From Thioploca ingrica (lineage in GTDB: Bacteria; Pseudomonadota; Gammaproteobacteria; Beggiatoales; Beggiatoaceae): a DNA stretch of 64,000 nt. The notes beneath the pieces are model-generated. The model did no database searches, had not been told where the DNA came from, and worked only from the letters and a program-made list of their open reading frames with translations. Below are positions 55,070 through 63,830 of the stretch, piece after piece (within the stretch, counting starts at the first letter, position 1; each line of letters opens with the position of its first letter). The translations under genes were made by a program, and so were the position numbers. Where the stretch lies: NCBI GenBank assembly GCA_000828835.1, contig AP014633.1, positions 62,001 through 126,000 on the forward strand, read 5' to 3'.

Positions 55070-55660
55070 GAAAGAACTCCGCTACTGAATAAGACCGCCC
55101 CCCATCAACAATGGTTTGGATTGATTTGAATTAAACCATGAATTTTAGGTAAACAAGTTAATTGCTTTTAAATGTTAACTGGCCATTAATAATCGTTAAA
55201 GTCGTTTTCAATAAATTGTAGTTTATACCGATTATTAACTTTTTTCATTGCCAGCTTAAAAACTGGTTAATAGGTTCTTATTTTTAATAAGTTAGTCTAA
55301 AAATTACCCTGAGTATTTAATTAAATTCTAACCTCATTTTATTGACCATAATTAAATATTGTTAATGTAGCTCATTATATTAGTATATAAAAATCAATAA
55401 TTACTCACTACTGCTGAGTATTTTGGGTACAATGAGGGTTTTTTTGACTTGAAAAAGTTTTATATAATATATGTATATTATACTTGCTATTTAAAACAAG
55501 GTATCTATTAAAATTTAGAAAGTCATTAAATTCATTGTGTTTTTACTTTCAATAAATAAGTAAAGTATGGTTTTTAGTCATTATTATAGTAATAAAAATA
55601 ATGGTGTAAAATTAGACTAAATTATTGATTGTAATAATTTAATTTGGATAAAAATCCATT
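55070..55660. other. Large AT-rich divergent intergenic region
   Basis: 590 bp, the most AT-rich stretch in the window, between the starts of the giant gene and the OPT transporter. TTGACT/TTGAAA hexamers at about 55446-55458 followed by TATAAT-like strings around 55463-55485 could form a plus-strand promoter, but spacing is not ideal. No RNA gene, repeat array or terminator was recognised. Its size suggests regulated divergent promoters. Confidence 0.3.
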
Positions 55661-57436
55661 ATGTTTAAGATCTTTTCTCGATTAAAGACCAACCCAACAA
55701 CATACCGTGAATTAACCGTTGCTGCCGTATTGTTGGGCGTTATTCAAGGTATTATTCTTAATGTTGCTTTTGCTTATAGTGCGCTCAAATTAGGATTTTC
55801 TGCTGGTGGTGGTACTATTGCAGCTATCATTGGCTATGTGTTTCTACGCGGTTTGTTACGCAAAGGAACCATTGTTGAAAACAATATTAACCAAACCATT
55901 GCTTCCGGTATTAATTCGACCGGAACCGGGGTAGTATTTGTTTTACCCGCTTTATTTTTACTCCATTCTCAACAATCCAATCACTTAACGTTGTCAATAT
56001 GGCCTTTATTACTCGCTGGCGTCGCCGGTGCCATTTTAGGTGTCGTATTGATTATTCCTTTACGTCGGCAACTCATTGAACTGGATCGTCTGCGTTTTCC
56101 CACGGGTATTGCAATAGCCACAATTATTCGCTCAGATATCACTGCTGGTATAGATAAAGCTAAACTATTAGCGATAGGATTCATCATCAGTGCCGTATGG
56201 AAATTACTCATGATTTTGGGATGGTTTGATAAATCGGGTCTGCTGGAAGATGAACAACTGAATTTAAGTTTTGGTTGGTTGCCCCTGTATTTATCTCCCG
56301 CCCTTTATCTCTCACCGATGAATTTTGCGTCAGGATTATTAGCCGGACGAGCCGGTCTACCTTTTTTTTGGGGTGGATTATTAGCTTGGTGGTTCATTTC
56401 ACCTTTTGCAGTCGTCGTTGGTTGGACACCCAGTGAATTGAGTGGAGAACATCTAGTTGCTTTCATCTATGATAATATGTTACGTCCTTTGGGAATTGGG
56501 ATTCTCATTGGATCGGCATTGATGGAATTATTGGTTAATTTCACTGCGATTAAAAGTGCCTTTCACACCCTGATTTCTGCTACTTATACCACTCGTCATG
56601 TTCTCTTTAGCCATGAAGAAATTCCATTATGGTTACTGCTTCTAGTCGGTGGTATAGCAATCATACTTTTCTTTCTAGCCATCTGGAACATTCCCGGTGT
56701 TTTTTGGGGTAAAGCCATTTTAGTGGCGATTATAGGTACCTTGTGGATGGCTTTAGCCGGACTTATCATTGCTCAAACCACCGGCTTAACTGATATCTCA
56801 CCTTTATCTGGTATCTCTTTAATTTCAGTGACTGTCATGATGTTACTGATGGATGGAAATGTGACTGTGACTTTATTAGTAGCGATTGCAGTAGCGGTAG
56901 CGGTTAGCCAAAGTGCCGATACGATGCAAGATCTCAAAACCGGCTTTTTAGTAGGTAGTTATCCGATTAAACAACAAATTATTCAATTTAGCCTCTCTTG
57001 GTTGGGAGTAGTTATTGCATTTATGGTGATTTACGCCTTGTGGAACAGTGGTCCAGGAGGGCAAAATGGTTTTGGCACCGGTTCAGGATTACCAGCACCT
57101 CAAGCCACTGTTTTAAAAAGTATTGTTGAATCCGTTCAAACTAATACCATACCGACAGATAAGTTTATTTTAGGGGGTATTGTGGGAATCCTATTAGGCG
57201 CCGCACCGATAATGGGATTAGGTATTTTAATGGGATTGGCGATGTATCTGCCCTTTCCGATTACGTTGGGTTATGGGTTGGGTTGCTTTATGCAGATGCT
57301 TATTGTTCAAAAAAAAGGTTACATTTTTTCTGAAAATAAACTCGTTCCCTTGGCGGCAGGATTAATTATTGGTGAAGCACTTGTGGGTGTCGGTTATTCG
57401 ATTTATGAAATGATGCGATCGAGTCATGGAGGTTAA
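55661..57436 (+). CDS. OPT family oligopeptide transporter
   Basis: 591 residues with about 14 hydrophobic helices. Diagnostic OPT features are the N-terminal ELTVAAVLLGVIQGIILNVAFAYSALKLG and the long TM loop INQTIASGINSTGTG. LDRLRFPTGIAIATIIRS and a C-terminal PITLGYGLG follow. OPT proteins import peptides or metal chelates by proton coupling. The substrate is not predictable; the ferritin-like gene two positions downstream would fit a metal-chelate role, but this is weak. It is followed after 11 bp by a small membrane gene. Confidence 0.9.
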   Translation: MFKIFSRLKTNPTTYRELTVAAVLLGVIQGIILNVAFAYSALKLGFSAGGGTIAAIIGYVFLRGLLRKGTIVENNINQTIASGINSTGTGVVFVLPALFLLHSQQSNHLTLSIWPLLLAGVAGAILGVVLIIPLRRQLIELDRLRFPTGIAIATIIRSDITAGIDKAKLLAIGFIISAVWKLLMILGWFDKSGLLEDEQLNLSFGWLPLYLSPALYLSPMNFASGLLAGRAGLPFFWGGLLAWWFISPFAVVVGWTPSELSGEHLVAFIYDNMLRPLGIGILIGSALMELLVNFTAIKSAFHTLISATYTTRHVLFSHEEIPLWLLLLVGGIAIILFFLAIWNIPGVFWGKAILVAIIGTLWMALAGLIIAQTTGLTDISPLSGISLISVTVMMLLMDGNVTVTLLVAIAVAVAVSQSADTMQDLKTGFLVGSYPIKQQIIQFSLSWLGVVIAFMVIYALWNSGPGGQNGFGTGSGLPAPQATVLKSIVESVQTNTIPTDKFILGGIVGILLGAAPIMGLGILMGLAMYLPFPITLGYGLGCFMQMLIVQKKGYIFSENKLVPLAAGLIIGEALVGVGYSIYEMMRSSHGG

Positions 57437-57447
57437 CAATCAATATC

Positions 57448-58005
57448 ATGTATATGGTAGGGTTATCTGTATTTACGATGAGTATCATTATTGCCCTCAT
57501 CAGCGCCGCTAAATTACCCGTATCCCCTCAAATTTGGTCTGATCAACTCGTTGTTTACGCCGTCGCTATTCTATTCGCTTTGCTGGGTTTATGGTTATTA
57601 CGACGTGCCCCCGTTACTTCAACCAACCCTTCTACTTTTACTGCCCATCCCCAATGCATCGGCCTGGAACTACTAATACAACTGCTTCCGGAAATGCGAG
57701 ATCTTAAACAGGAGATTGAGCATTCTGACCGAACCGCTATTCTGAATAGGGTACAAATTTTGCTAGACAAATATATCATTCCATTTACCGCCCAACAGCA
57801 AGAAATTTTTCAACAATTAGGTAAACCTCAAGGTATAAAAATAATCATGGTAGTCGCACTGGGTGAACGCTTACTTAACCGCGTTTGGTCAGCCGCATGT
57901 GACGGTTGTTTTAAGGAAGCATACCACAGTTATTTAAAAGCTTTAGCTGCTTTTGAAGAAGCATTAATCCTCTTTCAACCCGATCAAATCACCGAAATAA
58001 CTTAA
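57448..58005 (+). CDS. Small membrane-anchored protein with helical domain
   Basis: 185 residues. Two N-terminal transmembrane helices (about 3-22 and 33-52) are followed by a cytoplasmic helical domain: LELLIQLLPEMRDLKQEIEH, then SDRTAILNRVQILLDKYIIPF and RLLNRVWSAACDGCFKEAYHSY. It follows the OPT gene by 11 bp and is probably an accessory of that transporter. I do not recognise the family. Cys-x-x-Cys-like CDGC in the tail is notable but alone proves nothing. Confidence 0.6.
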   Translation: MYMVGLSVFTMSIIIALISAAKLPVSPQIWSDQLVVYAVAILFALLGLWLLRRAPVTSTNPSTFTAHPQCIGLELLIQLLPEMRDLKQEIEHSDRTAILNRVQILLDKYIIPFTAQQQEIFQQLGKPQGIKIIMVVALGERLLNRVWSAACDGCFKEAYHSYLKALAAFEEALILFQPDQITEIT

Positions 58006-58065
58006 TCCTATAATTTAGGTAATCAATAAGATTATCGTCTTATCATAATAGGTACCCAATATTTT

Positions 58066-58578
58066 ATGGACACAGACAAAATAATGATACAAGAAGGCGA
58101 TGGCTATCAAGAATTAAAAGCTAAAACTAGTATAGGAGAAATATTAACCACAGCCAGTTCTTTTGAATATAATGCCTTTATTTTTTACACCTCACTCCAA
58201 GAAAAAGTGGGCGAACAGTTACGTTCGTTAGTAACCGAATTAGCGAAAGAAGAGCAAGCCCACTATGAACTGTTTCAAGGTTTGAGTAAGCATCCTTATG
58301 TCCAAGAACAGATTGCTAAACTAGTCCCAATGCCACCTTCTACTGACCGTTTTAGTTATTATACTCAAGCCCCGGCTTTAAATGAATTTATCGATGATCA
58401 AGCGATTCTTCAATATGCTATGGGACGTGAACAAGCAGCGATGGATCAATATTCCTCATTAGCAAAAGAAGTACTCCCCGGACCGATTCAAGATTTATTT
58501 TATTATTTAGCTCATGAAGAACAACAACATAAAATAGAGTTGGAAAAACGTTATGCAGAACTACTTAAAAAAAAATAG
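58066..58578 (+). CDS. Ferritin-like diiron protein (rubrerythrin-type)
   Basis: 170 residues, a four-helix bundle. Iron ligands are visible as two Glu/His pairs: the first Glu in SSFEYNAFIFYTSLQEK, ExxH in KEEQAHYELFQ, a Glu in GREQAAMDQYSSL and ExxH in HEEQQHKIELE. This is the Erv/rubrerythrin-like core without a rubredoxin domain. It probably has peroxidase or iron-handling activity in the cytoplasm. It lies 60 bp downstream of the OPT-associated gene on the same strand and may be part of that unit, next to ung. Confidence 0.82.
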   Translation: MDTDKIMIQEGDGYQELKAKTSIGEILTTASSFEYNAFIFYTSLQEKVGEQLRSLVTELAKEEQAHYELFQGLSKHPYVQEQIAKLVPMPPSTDRFSYYTQAPALNEFIDDQAILQYAMGREQAAMDQYSSLAKEVLPGPIQDLFYYLAHEEQQHKIELEKRYAELLKKK

Positions 58579-58655
58579 GCCGGAGAATAAGGTAAATAAG
58601 TTTACTTTTCGCAATGAAGAGTAAAATCAAGCTCGATTCTTTTAAGGTTTAAGCC

Positions 58656-59321
58656 ATGATATCTTTTTTACAGCTAACTCATTCTTGGCAAGAACAATTA
58701 GCACCAGAATTTGAACAACCTTATTTCAAAAAATTAGTTACTTTTCTTGAACAAGAAATAACCACTCAAACAATTTATCCACCTCAACATCTGGTCTTCA
58801 ATGCCCTTGAACAATGTCATTGTGGAGAAGTAAAAGTAGTTATCATTGGGCAAGATCCTTATCATGGCGTTGGGCAAGCCAATGGCTTATGTTTTTCTGT
58901 CAATGACGGAATAAAAATACCACCCTCCTTAAAAAACATCTTTAAAGAAATTCAAGCCGATTTAGGCATAGCCATCCCCCAATCCGGTAATTTAGAACGT
59001 TGGGCAAAACAAGGCGTATTATTACTCAATACCATTTTAACTGTTCGTGCTAACCAACCGGCTTCTCATCGCCACCGAGGGTGGGAACAGTTTACTGATG
59101 CAGTTATCCAGCTGATTTCAGCAAAACCAGAACCGATTATTTTTTTATTATGGGGAAAAGATGCGCAACAGAAAGGCAAACTAATTGATAATAGCAAACA
59201 TTATATTCTGCAATCTGCTCATCCTTCCCCGTTAGCTTGTCGAAAATTTTTTGGCAATCAACATTTTAGTAAAACTAATCTCTACTTACAGCAACAAGGT
59301 AAAAGTCCAATCAATTGGTAA
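58656..59321 (+). CDS. ung: Uracil-DNA glycosylase, family 1
   Basis: 221 residues. The water-activating loop GQDPYHG (about 67-73) and the minor-groove loop HPSPLACRKFFGNQHF (about 189-204) are intact, as is LLLNTILTVRANQPASHRHRGWE. The enzyme removes uracil from DNA by hydrolysing the N-glycosidic bond, starting base-excision repair. Length is normal. It has its own start without strong coupling to the ferritin-like gene (77 bp gap). Confidence 0.97.
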   Translation: MISFLQLTHSWQEQLAPEFEQPYFKKLVTFLEQEITTQTIYPPQHLVFNALEQCHCGEVKVVIIGQDPYHGVGQANGLCFSVNDGIKIPPSLKNIFKEIQADLGIAIPQSGNLERWAKQGVLLLNTILTVRANQPASHRHRGWEQFTDAVIQLISAKPEPIIFLLWGKDAQQKGKLIDNSKHYILQSAHPSPLACRKFFGNQHFSKTNLYLQQQGKSPINW

Positions 59322-59443
59322 AAAATGTTATGGCTATTAATCACCGTGGTAGTTGGAGAGTGGATTAGCTGTTAAATAAGCCCATAGCCTCAATGTCCTT
59401 GAGTTAAGGATTCCCCCTTTGAAAAAAAGAGGAGTTAGCCAGC

Positions 59444-59515
59444 GTAGGATGGGTAGAGCGCATCAGTACCTTAGTTTTCGGAATGTTGGGTTTCGCTTCG
59501 CTCTACCCAACCTAC
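59444..59515. repeat. Imperfect 17-bp inverted repeat between ung and hemN
   Basis: GTAGGATGGGTAGAGCG (59444-59460) and CGCTCTACCCAACCTAC (59499-59515) pair at 16 of 17 positions. The loop contains TTGGGTTTCGCTTC. Related half-sites appear near 30430 and 46638. It lies between convergent stops and may terminate transcription from both sides. Confidence 0.7.
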
Positions 59516-59533
59516 ACATTACACACTACGCAC

Positions 59534-60922
59534 CTAAATCACCTTAGAAAACCGTTGTTGCTGACTCTGACGTAAATAAATATCAAAAATCATACAAATA
59601 TTCCGCACTAATAATCTACCCGCCGGTAAAATATCAATCCGCTCATCATCATAGGCTAACAAACCATCTATTTGTAATTGCTTTAATTGTTCCCATTCTT
59701 CGGCAAAATAAGATTTAAAATCAATCTGATATTCTGCCGCTATTGAGGGAATATTTAGGGTGAAATGACAAATCAGTTGGGTAATCACGGCTCGGCGTAA
59801 TTTATCATCGGCACTTAAGGCAATGCCACGAAATACTGGTAATTGTTCTGCATCAATACATTTATAATATTCATCCACCCTTTTGACGTTTTGGCTATAA
59901 CTATCACCCACTTTGCTAATCGCGGTACTGCCTAACCCAATCAAATCACAGTTAGCGTGAGTAGAATAGCCTTGAAAATTGCGATATAACGTGCCATTGC
60001 GTTGTGCTTGTGCCAGTTCATCATCGGGTAAAGCGAAGTGATCCATGCCGATATAGACATAACCAGCATCAGTCAATTGTTGAATCGTTTGCTGTAAAAT
60101 GGCTAATTTTTCTGCGGGAGTGGGTAAATCTGCTACATTGATGCGCCGCTGAGGCTTAAATACGGTGGGCAAGTGGGCATAGTTAAAAATAGATAGTCGG
60201 TCTGGTTTGACCGCGATAATTTTCTCTAAAGTTTTAGCGACTGAATCGACGTTTTGATGCGGTAAGCCATAAATCAAATCAATACTAACAGATTTAAAGC
60301 CTTCCCGACGAGCGGATTCTAATACGCCAAACGTTAGTTCTTCTGATTGTAGGCGATTAACGGCTGTTTGTACTTGTGGATCTAAGTCTTGTACCCCCAA
60401 ACTCATACGATTAAAACCGAGCTCTCGCAACAGGGCAATGGTATCTGAGCGCGTTTCCCGGGGATCGATTTCAATAGAATATTCGCCTTGATCGTTGTCT
60501 AGTAATTGAAAGTGCTGTCGTGTAACCCGCATTAAATCTCGCATTTCTTCATGGCTAATGAAAGTAGGGGTTCCACCTCCCCAATGTAATTGGACAACTG
60601 GGCGATCTGGCTGAAATAAGCTACTCTGCATAGCAATTTCCCGATGTAATCGCGCTAAATAAGGGCTGGCAAGCTGATGGTTCTTGGTGGCGATTTTGTT
60701 ACAAGCACAGTAAAAACAAACGGTATCACAAAAAGGAATGTGGATGTACAATGACAGCGGTTTAACGGGTCGGTTGGTATTGCTTTGTTGAGCGTATTCT
60801 CGATAACGAGTTTCATTAAAGCTTTCATGAAATTGAACCGCAGTTGGGTAGGAGGTATACCGCGGTCCCGCTTTATCATAGCGGCGAATGAGATCTAAAT
60901 CAAAAATAAGAGTGGGTTGCAT
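59534..60922 (-). CDS. hemN: Oxygen-independent coproporphyrinogen III oxidase
   Basis: 462 residues, a radical-SAM enzyme. The 4Fe-4S/SAM cluster motif is HIPFCDTVCFYCAC (Cys65, Cys69, Cys72, with Cys74 as in the Escherichia enzyme offset by three). WGGGTPTF and SLGVQDLDPQVQ fit. It decarboxylates coproporphyrinogen III to protoporphyrinogen IX without oxygen, in haem synthesis. Presence implies microoxic or anaerobic life. It is directly preceded by a small unknown cysteine-containing gene (17 bp gap). Confidence 0.96.
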   Translation of the reverse strand: MQPTLIFDLDLIRRYDKAGPRYTSYPTAVQFHESFNETRYREYAQQSNTNRPVKPLSLYIHIPFCDTVCFYCACNKIATKNHQLASPYLARLHREIAMQSSLFQPDRPVVQLHWGGGTPTFISHEEMRDLMRVTRQHFQLLDNDQGEYSIEIDPRETRSDTIALLRELGFNRMSLGVQDLDPQVQTAVNRLQSEELTFGVLESARREGFKSVSIDLIYGLPHQNVDSVAKTLEKIIAVKPDRLSIFNYAHLPTVFKPQRRINVADLPTPAEKLAILQQTIQQLTDAGYVYIGMDHFALPDDELAQAQRNGTLYRNFQGYSTHANCDLIGLGSTAISKVGDSYSQNVKRVDEYYKCIDAEQLPVFRGIALSADDKLRRAVITQLICHFTLNIPSIAAEYQIDFKSYFAEEWEQLKQLQIDGLLAYDDERIDILPAGRLLVRNICMIFDIYLRQSQQQRFSKVI

Positions 60923-60939
60923 GGGTCTGAAAAGGCAGT

Positions 60940-61401
60940 TTAAAGGGTTTCTAGAAAGCGAGCTAAAATTTGATATTGTTGTTGGGTTTCTTGGTTTTCT
61001 GAACCTTCTCCAGCAGCAATAGTTTCACACATTCTGGCCATACGTCCGTGCATAGCCGCTGTCCAGGCAATATTATCAGTCGGTTTGATTTGATTTGCGG
61101 GTGTGACACAAGCTACACTGGCTGCAGCTACAAAATGCCCGGCTTGTCCTAACCAATCGACATCTTTTCCGCATTGCGTGAAACGTTCTATACTCGCTGT
61201 TTTCGCCGACCGGCAAACGGCTATTAATTCATCGGGGGTTATTTCGGTGGTTTTAGTGGCGTTAAGCGCATTTTTCACTCGGTAATCATCGCAAAGGGTC
61301 AGCACATTTTCGACAAATAAGGCACCAACTCTACGTTGTTGAGCCAAAGTCAATTGATCAAGCGCATTTTTGAATTCGGTTTCATTAGTGATAGATGACA
61401 T
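60940..61401 (-). CDS. Conserved-looking protein of unknown function upstream of hemN
   Basis: 153 residues, all helical in appearance and without signal or membrane segments. Five cysteines are present (in TLCDDYRV, AVCRSAKTA, TQCGKDVDW, VACVTPAN and MCETIAAG). It shares a transcript with hemN (17 bp spacing) and so may help haem synthesis under low oxygen. I do not recognise the family. There is a good ribosome site (AGGAGG at 61410-61415 on the minus strand). Confidence 0.6.
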   Translation of the reverse strand: MSSITNETEFKNALDQLTLAQQRRVGALFVENVLTLCDDYRVKNALNATKTTEITPDELIAVCRSAKTASIERFTQCGKDVDWLGQAGHFVAAASVACVTPANQIKPTDNIAWTAAMHGRMARMCETIAAGEGSENQETQQQYQILARFLETL

Positions 61402-61559
61402 AAATAATAATCCTCCTGGGCTGAAATTATGGGTTAATCACATTTTAAGGTTATCTATTAACAATTTTTTTTGCAACAATATAGTGTAAAATAATGTAAT
61501 TGAATTTCTTGGTAAGAATACACCTAATCGGTGTTCACATCATACGAGGAGAAAACAGA

Positions 61560-62480
61560 ATGGGGATGGAAGACCGTGACGGTTTTATCTGGTTCGACGG
61601 TGAAATGATGCCCTGGCGTGAAGCGAAAATCCATGTGTTAACACACTCTTTGCATTATGGGATGGGAGTGTTTGAAGGGATACGCGCTTATAAAACGGAT
61701 CGAGGAACCGCTATCTTTCGGTTACCCGAACATACTCGCCGCTTATTTGATTCAGCACATATTTTAAAAATGTTGCTACGCTATGATAAAGACACGCTTA
61801 ATCAAGCTATTTGTGAAACGGTTCGCGCTAATAATTTAGAAAGTGCTTATATTCGACCGATATGTTTTTATGGCTCAGAGGGCATGGGGTTACGTGCTGA
61901 TAATTTACAAGTACATACGGTGGTTGCCGCGTGGCAGTGGGGTGCCTATCTGGGACAAGAGGGAATAGAAAATGGTATTCGGATACGAACTTCTTCGTAT
62001 ACTCGTCACCATGTCAATATCAGCATGTGTAAAGCGAAGGCGACCGGAAATTATATCAATTCGATGTTAGCTCTCCAAGAAGCGCTGGCTTGCGGCTATG
62101 ATGAAGCATTGTTACTGGATGCTGAAGGTTATGTCGCTGAGGGCAGTGGTGAAAATATTTTCTTGGTGAGAGACAATGTCATTTATACCCCAGATTTAAC
62201 TTCGGCTTTAGCGGGCATTACGCGAGCCACGATTTGTACTTTAGCAGAAGAAGTGGGCTTGAAAATTTGCGAAAAGCGGCTGACTCGAGATGAAGTTTAT
62301 ATTGCCGATGAAGCTTTTTTTACCGGGACAGCAGCAGAAGTAACACCAATTCGGGAATTAGATGGGCGGACAATTGGCAACGGTATACGTGGTCCGATTA
62401 CTGAACATTTACAAAAGCTTTATTTTGATGTGGTACATGGTCGCCATATCGCTCACAAAAATTGGTTGACATTGATTTAG
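61560..62480 (+). CDS. ilvE: Branched-chain amino acid aminotransferase
   Basis: From the ATG at 61560 (AGGAG about 10 nt upstream) the protein has 306 residues. The fold-IV PLP enzyme signatures are IWFDGEMMPWREAKIHVLTHSLHYG, FEGIRAY, the Lys160 region CKAKATGNYINSML, EALLLDAEGYVAEGSGENIF and LAGITRATI. It makes the last step of valine, leucine and isoleucine synthesis. A longer in-frame start at 61500 lacks a ribosome site and was rejected. Gene order ilvE-zinc finger-waaF is conserved in many gammaproteobacteria. Confidence 0.96.
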   Translation: MGMEDRDGFIWFDGEMMPWREAKIHVLTHSLHYGMGVFEGIRAYKTDRGTAIFRLPEHTRRLFDSAHILKMLLRYDKDTLNQAICETVRANNLESAYIRPICFYGSEGMGLRADNLQVHTVVAAWQWGAYLGQEGIENGIRIRTSSYTRHHVNISMCKAKATGNYINSMLALQEALACGYDEALLLDAEGYVAEGSGENIFLVRDNVIYTPDLTSALAGITRATICTLAEEVGLKICEKRLTRDEVYIADEAFFTGTAAEVTPIRELDGRTIGNGIRGPITEHLQKLYFDVVHGRHIAHKNWLTLI

Positions 62481-62491
62481 AGAGTAGCATT

Positions 62492-62716
62492 ATGAGACAA
62501 ACTGGGACAGCAACACCTAACGATAAAAAAACTTACGAAGTCCAAGCAGCGGATCTACCTCTCCATTGTCCACTTCCGCAGATGAGTTTGTGGAATTCTC
62601 ATCCCCGGGTATTCCTGCCAATCACTGAAGCAGAGAATGGCAAGGTGATATGTCCCTATTGTGGTACCGAATATACTTTAGTACCGAAAAATACTTTAGT
62701 CCAGAAAACCACCTAA
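62492..62716 (+). CDS. CHCC zinc-finger domain protein
   Basis: 74 residues, starting at the ATG at 62492, 11 bp after ilvE. The zinc ligands are visible as LHCPLPQ, NSHPRVFLPI and ICPYCGTEYTL: Cys, His and the Cys-x2-Cys pair. This is the zf-CHCC family related to mitochondrial NDUFS6, whose bacterial role is not established. It sits in the common ilvE-zf-waaF order, so its coexpression with these is well supported. An alternative longer start overlapping ilvE is less likely. Confidence 0.88.
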   Translation: MRQTGTATPNDKKTYEVQAADLPLHCPLPQMSLWNSHPRVFLPITEAENGKVICPYCGTEYTLVPKNTLVQKTT

Positions 62717-62724
62717 TTTAGCGG

Positions 62725-63759
62725 ATGGTATTATCTCTGTCCCAACCCTTACCCGCTATTTTAGTAGTGAGTCCAGCTTGGGTAGGGGATATGGTCATGG
62801 CCCAAAGTTTGTTTAAAGTCCTTAAACAAAAACAACCCGCTGTTCATATTGATGTTTTAGCTACCCGTTGGAGTGAAGGTTTGTTTAAGCGGATGCCAGA
62901 AGTGCGTCACCATATCGCTCATTCACTGGAACATGGACAACTCGCTTGGAAGGTACGTCAACAACTGGGTTACCAATTACGTCAATTTCATTATCAACAA
63001 GCCATTGTGTTGCCCAATTCATGGAAATCAGCACTCGTTCCATGTTGGGCACGGATTCCACATCGCACCGGTTATCTGGGTGAAATGCGTTATAGGTTAC
63101 TTAATGATGCCCGTCAATTGAATAAATTGGTTTTACAGCAAACGGTAGCCCAATTTGCCGCTTTAGGATTGAGTTTAGCTGATCCCAAGTGGGGACAATG
63201 GGTGCCTTCTCCACAACTGTCACCCGGTCAGGTTAACTATGTGCTGCAACGACTCCATTTAACACGACCAGAACAACCGCTTTTAGCTCTCTGTCCGGGT
63301 GCAGAATATGGTCCAGCTAAACGTTGGCCCTTAGAATATTATGCTATTGTGGCCAAAAGAAAAATCGCTCAAGGATGGCAGGTATGGATAATGGGTTCGC
63401 AGCAAGAAAGTTCCATTGCCGCCAGAATTCAAGCCTTGGCTGGGGATAAGTGTATTAATTTATGTGGGCAAACGTCACTGGCTGACGCGATTGATTTATT
63501 ATCTCTGGTGCAGGCGGTAATAACTAATGATTCAGGCTTAATGCACATTGCAGCGGCTTTAGATAAGCCCCTAGTGGCACTCTATGGTTCTTCCAGCCCT
63601 GGAAAAACCCCGCCTTTAAGTTCTAAAGCACAGGTTTTATATTTAGGTTTGCCATGTAGCCCCTGTTTCCAACGCCATTGTCCTAAAAAACACTTTCAAT
63701 GTTTACGCGATATTAAGCCCGAACAGGTGCTGCATAAATTGAACTTAAATGGAAATTAA
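62725..63759 (+). CDS. waaF: Lipopolysaccharide heptosyltransferase II
   Basis: 344 residues, GT9 family. The N-terminus shows VVSPAWVGDMVMAQSLF, typical of WaaF. The C-terminal domain has LCPGAEYGPAKRWP and the donor-binding NDSGLMHIAAAL with the ALYGSSSPGKTPP loop. It adds the second heptose of the LPS inner core at the cytoplasmic face, using the ADP-heptose made by HldE/HldD. The start is 8 bp after the zinc-finger stop, so it is part of the same transcript. Length matches the family. Confidence 0.95.
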   Translation: MVLSLSQPLPAILVVSPAWVGDMVMAQSLFKVLKQKQPAVHIDVLATRWSEGLFKRMPEVRHHIAHSLEHGQLAWKVRQQLGYQLRQFHYQQAIVLPNSWKSALVPCWARIPHRTGYLGEMRYRLLNDARQLNKLVLQQTVAQFAALGLSLADPKWGQWVPSPQLSPGQVNYVLQRLHLTRPEQPLLALCPGAEYGPAKRWPLEYYAIVAKRKIAQGWQVWIMGSQQESSIAARIQALAGDKCINLCGQTSLADAIDLLSLVQAVITNDSGLMHIAAALDKPLVALYGSSSPGKTPPLSSKAQVLYLGLPCSPCFQRHCPKKHFQCLRDIKPEQVLHKLNLNGN

Positions 63760-63782
63760 ATCTATAAAATAAATAGTAAGTG

Positions 63783-63820
63783 TAGGGCGGATAAGCGTAG
63801 CGTCATCCGCCATAACCCTA
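63783..63820. repeat. Hairpin repeat after waaF
   Basis: GGCGGAT (63786-63792) pairs with ATCCGCC (63805-63811), with AAGCGTAGCGTC in the loop. The AGCGTAGCG core links it to the MITE interior at 27.6 kb. It lies between convergent genes and may serve as a terminator. Confidence 0.6.
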
Positions 63821-63830
63821 CTCAAGGCAA

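Noticed and set aside
55440-55490. Sigma-70 promoter for the OPT transporter gene
   Set aside because: TTGACT and TATAAT-like strings exist, but the spacing (about 13 bp) is wrong and AT-rich DNA gives many chance matches.
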